Shown here in pieces: positions 60,346 to 64,000 of a stretch of DNA of 64,000 bases. The position numbers were made by a program, and so were the translations under genes. Source of the stretch: Lysobacter sp. (GTDB taxonomy: Bacteria; Pseudomonadota; Gammaproteobacteria; Xanthomonadales; Xanthomonadaceae); assembly GCA_027306995.1 (NCBI GenBank), contig DAHUXS010000012.1, positions 85,809 to 149,808 of the forward strand, given 5' to 3'. Each line of letters starts with the position of its first letter. Position 1 is the stretch's first letter. The notes under the pieces are model-generated. The model worked only from the letters and a program-made list of their open reading frames with translations, was not told the origin of the DNA and searched no databases.

Positions 60346-61650
60346 ATGAGCATCCGTTCCGCCTGGTTCGCGACATTGTTGCCGCTGGGCGTCGTGCTGG
60401 CGCTGGCGGCGCTGGTCGGGATCTTCAGCGGACATATCTGGGCCGCGCTCGCGATCGCGGCACTGGCCGTGCTGGCCTGGCATTACTGGCGGATGCGCAC
60501 GATCATCAACCGGATCGCCGCCCGCCGCCGCATCCGCGCACCGGAAGGCGCGGGCATCTGGAACGAGCTCGAACGCCTGCTCGCGCGCCAGCAGGGCGAA
60601 GTCCGCACCCGCAAGAAACGCCTGTTGGCGATGTTGCGCACCTATCGCGCCGCGGCCGCGACCCTGCCCGATGCCGTGGTGGTGCTGAGGCGCAACAGCC
60701 AGCGCACGCTGTGGTTCAACAAGGCGGCGACGACGCTGCTCGGCCTGCAATATCCCGAAGACATCAATCGCCCGATCGGCGAACGCCTGCAATCGCTGCC
60801 CTTGTCGCGCTGGCTGGCCGCCGGACGCAACGCCGAACCGATGCACGATGCGGCTTCGCCGGTCGATCCGAACCTGCGCTTGAACCTGCGCCTGATCCCG
60901 TATTCGGATGAATACTGGCTGCTGATCGCCCGCGACGTCAGCAAGCTGCTGCACCTCGAGCAGATGCGCCGCGACTTCGTCGCCAACGTCTCGCACGAAC
61001 TGCGCACGCCGCTGACCGTGCTGCACGGCTATCTCGACATGATGGACGACGACAGCGACGGCGAGACGTCGCGGATGTTCGCCGAGATGCGCCAGCAATC
61101 GCAGCGGATGGCGCAACTGGTAGAAGACCTGCTGACGCTGTCGCGGCTGGAATCGCAGGAACGCTTCGCCGACGACCACGTGGCGATGCCGTTGATGCTG
61201 GCGGTGCTGCGCCGCGAAGCCGATGCACTGAGCCAAGGTCGCCATGCCATCACCATCACGGACAGCGCCGACGTCGACCTGTGGGGATCGAACAAGGAAC
61301 TGCACAGCGCCTTCTCCAACCTGATCAGCAACGCGATCCGCTACACGCCGGCGGGCGGCCGCATCGATGTCCGCTTCGCGCGCGAAGGCGATGGCGCGGT
61401 GCTGGAAGTCGCCGACAGCGGCTACGGCATTCCCGCCGCGCATATTCCCAGGATCACCGAACGGTTCTATCGTGTCTCCACCAGCCGCTCGCGCGAAACC
61501 GGCGGCACCGGACTTGGCCTGTCCATCGTCAAGCACATCCTGAATCACCATGAAGCCCGCCTCGACATCCACAGCGAGGTCGGCAAAGGAAGCACGTTCT
61601 CATGTCACTTCGGAAAGGAACGCGTCGTCCCGCGACCAGCCGCGGAATGA
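60346..61650 (+). CDS. phoR: Phosphate regulon sensor kinase PhoR
   Basis: The 434-residue protein has two N-terminal membrane helices (about 5-28 and 31-47), a PAS domain (DAVVVLRRNSQRTLWFNKAA), the His box FVANVSHELRTPLTVLHG with His217, and the N, G1 and G2 boxes (LISNAIRYTP, DSGYGIP, GTGLGLSIVKHI). It phosphorylates PhoB under low phosphate, via Pst/PhoU signals. Its stop overlaps the ppk start (ATGA). Confidence 0.96.
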   Translation: MSIRSAWFATLLPLGVVLALAALVGIFSGHIWAALAIAALAVLAWHYWRMRTIINRIAARRRIRAPEGAGIWNELERLLARQQGEVRTRKKRLLAMLRTYRAAAATLPDAVVVLRRNSQRTLWFNKAATTLLGLQYPEDINRPIGERLQSLPLSRWLAAGRNAEPMHDAASPVDPNLRLNLRLIPYSDEYWLLIARDVSKLLHLEQMRRDFVANVSHELRTPLTVLHGYLDMMDDDSDGETSRMFAEMRQQSQRMAQLVEDLLTLSRLESQERFADDHVAMPLMLAVLRREADALSQGRHAITITDSADVDLWGSNKELHSAFSNLISNAIRYTPAGGRIDVRFAREGDGAVLEVADSGYGIPAAHIPRITERFYRVSTSRSRETGGTGLGLSIVKHILNHHEARLDIHSEVGKGSTFSCHFGKERVVPRPAAE

Positions 61651-63740
61651 AGGCGTCGTCGCGCAAGGTCAAACCCGACCTGCACGATCCCGCGTTGTAC
61701 TTCAATCGCGAACTCTCGCAGCTCGACTTCAATTTCCGCGTGCTGGCGCAGGCGCAGGATCCCTCGATCCCGCTGCTGGAACGCCTGCGTTACCTGTGCA
61801 TCTCCTGCACCAACCTCGACGAGTTCTTCGAGATCCGCGCCGGCAGCCTGCAACACGCCGAGCACCTCGGCCTGCAACCCGGGCCCGACGGTCGCTCGCA
61901 TGCGACGGTGCTGCAGCAGATCCACGAACGCGCCGCCGAACTGGTGAAGGCGCAGTACGCCAATTTCGATACCGAACTGCGCCCGGCCCTGCACGCCGAA
62001 GGCATCCGCCTGCTGCAACGCACGCAATGGTCGCCCGAGCAGACGGAATGGCTACGCAAGTATTTCCGCGAGCAGATCATGCCGGTGCTGTCGCCGATCG
62101 CGCTCGATCCCTCGCATCCGTTCCCGCGCATCCTCAACAAGGCGCTCAATGTTGTCGTGGTCCTGCGCGGACGCGACGCCTTCGGACGCCAGGGCCATCT
62201 CGCGATCGTGCGCGCCCCGCGCTCGCTGTCGCGCATCATCCAGATCCCCGACCTGGCCGGTGAAGGTGGCCAGAGCTTCGTCTTCCTGTCGTCGGTGCTC
62301 TCGGAATTCGTCGACGAACTGTTCCCCGGCCTCAAGGTCAAGGGCGCCTACCAGTTCCGGGTCACGCGCAATTCCGAGCTGATCGTCGACGAGGAAGAAG
62401 TCGACAACCTCGCCCATGCGCTGCGCGACGAACTGATCGGACGCGGCTACCTGAAGGCCGTGCGGCTGGAGCTGGCGGAAAGCTGCCCGCCGGAGATCGA
62501 ACGCTTCCTGTTGCAGAACTTCGAGCTGACCGAGAACGCGGTGTATCGCATCAGCGGGCCGGTCAACCTCAATCGCGTGGTGCAGGTGTACGACCTGATC
62601 CGCGATCGCCCCGACCTCAAGTTCCAGCCGATGATTCCCCGCCAGATGGAGGAGGAATCGATGTTCCGCCGCGTCGCCGCCGGCGACGTGCTGCTGCACC
62701 ATCCCTTCGACGCCTTCACCCCGGTGCTCGATCTGATCCGCGAAGCCGCCGACGATCCCGACGTGCTGGCGATCAAGCAGACGCTGTATCGCACCGGCAA
62801 GGATTCCGCGATCGTCGACCAGCTGATCCGTGCCGCGCGCAACGGCAAGGACGTCACCGTGGTGGTGGAACTGCGCGCGCGCTTCGACGAAGAAGCCAAC
62901 CTCGGCCTCGCCGACCGCATGCAGGAAGCCGGCGTGCAGGTGGTCTACGGCGTGGTCGGTTTCAAGACCCACGCCAAGATGCTGCTGATCGTCCGTCGCG
63001 AGGGCAAGAATCTGCGCCGCTATGCCCATCTCGGTACCGGCAATTACCACAGCGGCACGGCGCGCGCGTACACCGATTTCGGCCTGATCACCTGCAACAA
63101 GGACATCGGCGAGGATGTCAGCCGCGCCTTCCAGCAGATTTCCGGGTTGGCGTCAGCGATCAAGCTCAAGCGCATTCTGCTGTCGCCGTTCACCCTGCAC
63201 AGCGGACTGCTTGAACGCATCGAACGCGAAACCGTGCACGCGCGCAAAGGCAAGCCGGCGCATGTGATCGCCAAGATGAATGCCTTGAACGAACCCGATG
63301 TGGTGCGCGCGCTGTATACCGCGTCGCAGGCTGGCGTGAAGATCGATCTGATCGTGCGCGGCGCCTGCGCGCTGCGGCCCGGCATGCCGGGCGTCTCCGA
63401 GCGGATACGCGTTCGATCGATCCTCGGGCGCTTTCTCGAGCACCACCGCGTCTGGTACTTCGCCAACGGGGGTGCCCCGGAAGTGTGGCTCTCCTCCGCC
63501 GATTGGATGGGACGCAACCTCTTTCGGCGCATCGAGGTGGCGTTCCCCATACGCGACCCGGATCTCGCGAAGCGCGTCGTCGCCGAAGGGCTCGCGGCGT
63601 ACCTCGCCGACAACCGCGACGCATGGCAGCTCGATTCCGACGGCCGCTGGCGCAGGGTTCACCGCCGCAAGGGAACTCAGGCTCGATCGGCGCAGGTCTC
63701 GCTGCTCACCGCGATGCAAGCCACGGAGGAAAGCCAGTAA
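61647..63740 (+). CDS. ppk: Polyphosphate kinase 1
   Basis: From ATG 61647 the protein has 697 residues: YFNRELSQLDFNFRVL, CTNLDEFFEIRAG, DVLAIKQTLYRTGKDS, THAKMLLIVR with the phosphorylated His expected there, and AHLGTGNYHSGTARAYTDFGL with the second catalytic His. It makes polyphosphate from ATP. Coupling to phoR and sixA places it in the phosphate response. Confidence 0.96.
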   Translation: MKASSRKVKPDLHDPALYFNRELSQLDFNFRVLAQAQDPSIPLLERLRYLCISCTNLDEFFEIRAGSLQHAEHLGLQPGPDGRSHATVLQQIHERAAELVKAQYANFDTELRPALHAEGIRLLQRTQWSPEQTEWLRKYFREQIMPVLSPIALDPSHPFPRILNKALNVVVVLRGRDAFGRQGHLAIVRAPRSLSRIIQIPDLAGEGGQSFVFLSSVLSEFVDELFPGLKVKGAYQFRVTRNSELIVDEEEVDNLAHALRDELIGRGYLKAVRLELAESCPPEIERFLLQNFELTENAVYRISGPVNLNRVVQVYDLIRDRPDLKFQPMIPRQMEEESMFRRVAAGDVLLHHPFDAFTPVLDLIREAADDPDVLAIKQTLYRTGKDSAIVDQLIRAARNGKDVTVVVELRARFDEEANLGLADRMQEAGVQVVYGVVGFKTHAKMLLIVRREGKNLRRYAHLGTGNYHSGTARAYTDFGLITCNKDIGEDVSRAFQQISGLASAIKLKRILLSPFTLHSGLLERIERETVHARKGKPAHVIAKMNALNEPDVVRALYTASQAGVKIDLIVRGACALRPGMPGVSERIRVRSILGRFLEHHRVWYFANGGAPEVWLSSADWMGRNLFRRIEVAFPIRDPDLAKRVVAEGLAAYLADNRDAWQLDSDGRWRRVHRRKGTQARSAQVSLLTAMQATEESQ

Positions 63741-64000
63741 TGGATCTGATTCTATGGCGCCACGCGGAGGCCGAATCCGGCGATCCCGACATGGACCGGC
63801 GACTGACGCCGAAGGGATCGAAGCAGGCGGTGCGGATCGCGGAGTGGCTCGATCATCGTCTGCCCGACAGTTGCAGGATCATCGTTTCCCCCGCCCGGCG
63901 CGCGCAGGAGACCGCCTTCGAGTTGAAGCGCAAGTTCAAGACGAAGAACGAGCTCGCGCCCGGCGTCGCACCCGAGAGCATCCTCGCCGCCGCGCATTGG
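63740..64000 (+). CDS. sixA: Phosphohistidine phosphatase SixA-like, cut by window edge
   Basis: Eighty-seven codons are visible, beginning MDLILWRHAEAESG, the RHG motif (Arg7, His8) of the histidine phosphatase family, and later IVSPARRAQETA. SixA removes phosphate from histidine phosphotransfer domains. Its ATG shares a base with the ppk TAA (TAATG). Confidence 0.88.
   Translation, partial: MDLILWRHAEAESGDPDMDRRLTPKGSKQAVRIAEWLDHRLPDSCRIIVSPARRAQETAFELKRKFKTKNELAPGVAPESILAAAHW

Overview
The window is a GC-rich (roughly two thirds G+C by eye), gene-dense piece of a gammaproteobacterial chromosome, almost certainly from the Xanthomonadaceae (Lysobacter, Luteimonas, Thermomonas or Xanthomonas relatives). 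The main pointers are gene order: yceD-rpmF-fabH-fabD-fabG-acpP-fabF-pabB-pabC-mltG-tmk-holB-pilZ, tig-clpP-clpX-lon-hup-tRNA-ppiD, rpoE-rseA-mucD next to lepA-lepB-rnc-era-recO, and a short NAD-type isocitrate dehydrogenase. Nearly everything is conserved core genome. I see no prophage, CRISPR array, integrase or secretion island. No stretch longer than about 300 bases lacks a gene.

Region by region: 1-966 holds a truncated DHFR-like gene, a YCII protein and tRNA-Leu(CAA). 991-3888 is purine salvage and wall recycling (methylthioinosine phosphorylase, hpt, nagZ) plus a CYTH protein. 3952-6820 holds rlmD, an unusual receiver-HPt protein and recO. 6838-14538 is the era/rnc/lepB/lepA block followed by mucD, rseA and rpoE, with a sigma-E-type promoter in front of rpoE. 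14712-16763 is a fatty acid oxidation protein. 16771-28606 is a long leftward block for fatty acid synthesis, folate precursors, murein processing, DNA replication and PilZ, with many stop/start overlaps. 28743-32971 is a MoxR/DUF58/transglutaminase cluster. 32973-36023 is HIT, recR, ybaB and dnaX.

36120-46602 holds tRNA-Ser(GGA), DUF47/Pit phosphate uptake, 4.5S RNA, a lipopolysaccharide-core locus (KDO kinase, glycosyltransferase), tRNA-Ser(CGA), a PP2C phosphatase, dnaQ and rnhA separated by a small mobile element, then gloB, a lytic transglycosylase and fabI. 46683-56247 is the protein quality-control block (ppiD, hup, lon, clpX, clpP, tig) with seven tRNA genes. 56375-59534 holds icd, a glutaredoxin and an M48 protease. 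59562-64000 is the phosphate-response block: a Pho-box-like repeat, then phoB, phoR, ppk and a truncated sixA.

The most unusual thing found is at 42875-43141. A TA-flanked element with long terminal inverted repeats sits exactly between the last codon of rnhA and the start codon of dnaQ. A copy of the element's left arm is itself interrupted by a large palindrome. Removing the element in silico restores a junction in which the rnhA stop is directly followed by the dnaQ ATG, with an ideal Shine-Dalgarno at the end of rnhA. In the mRNA the element's stem would fold the old Shine-Dalgarno back next to the start codon.
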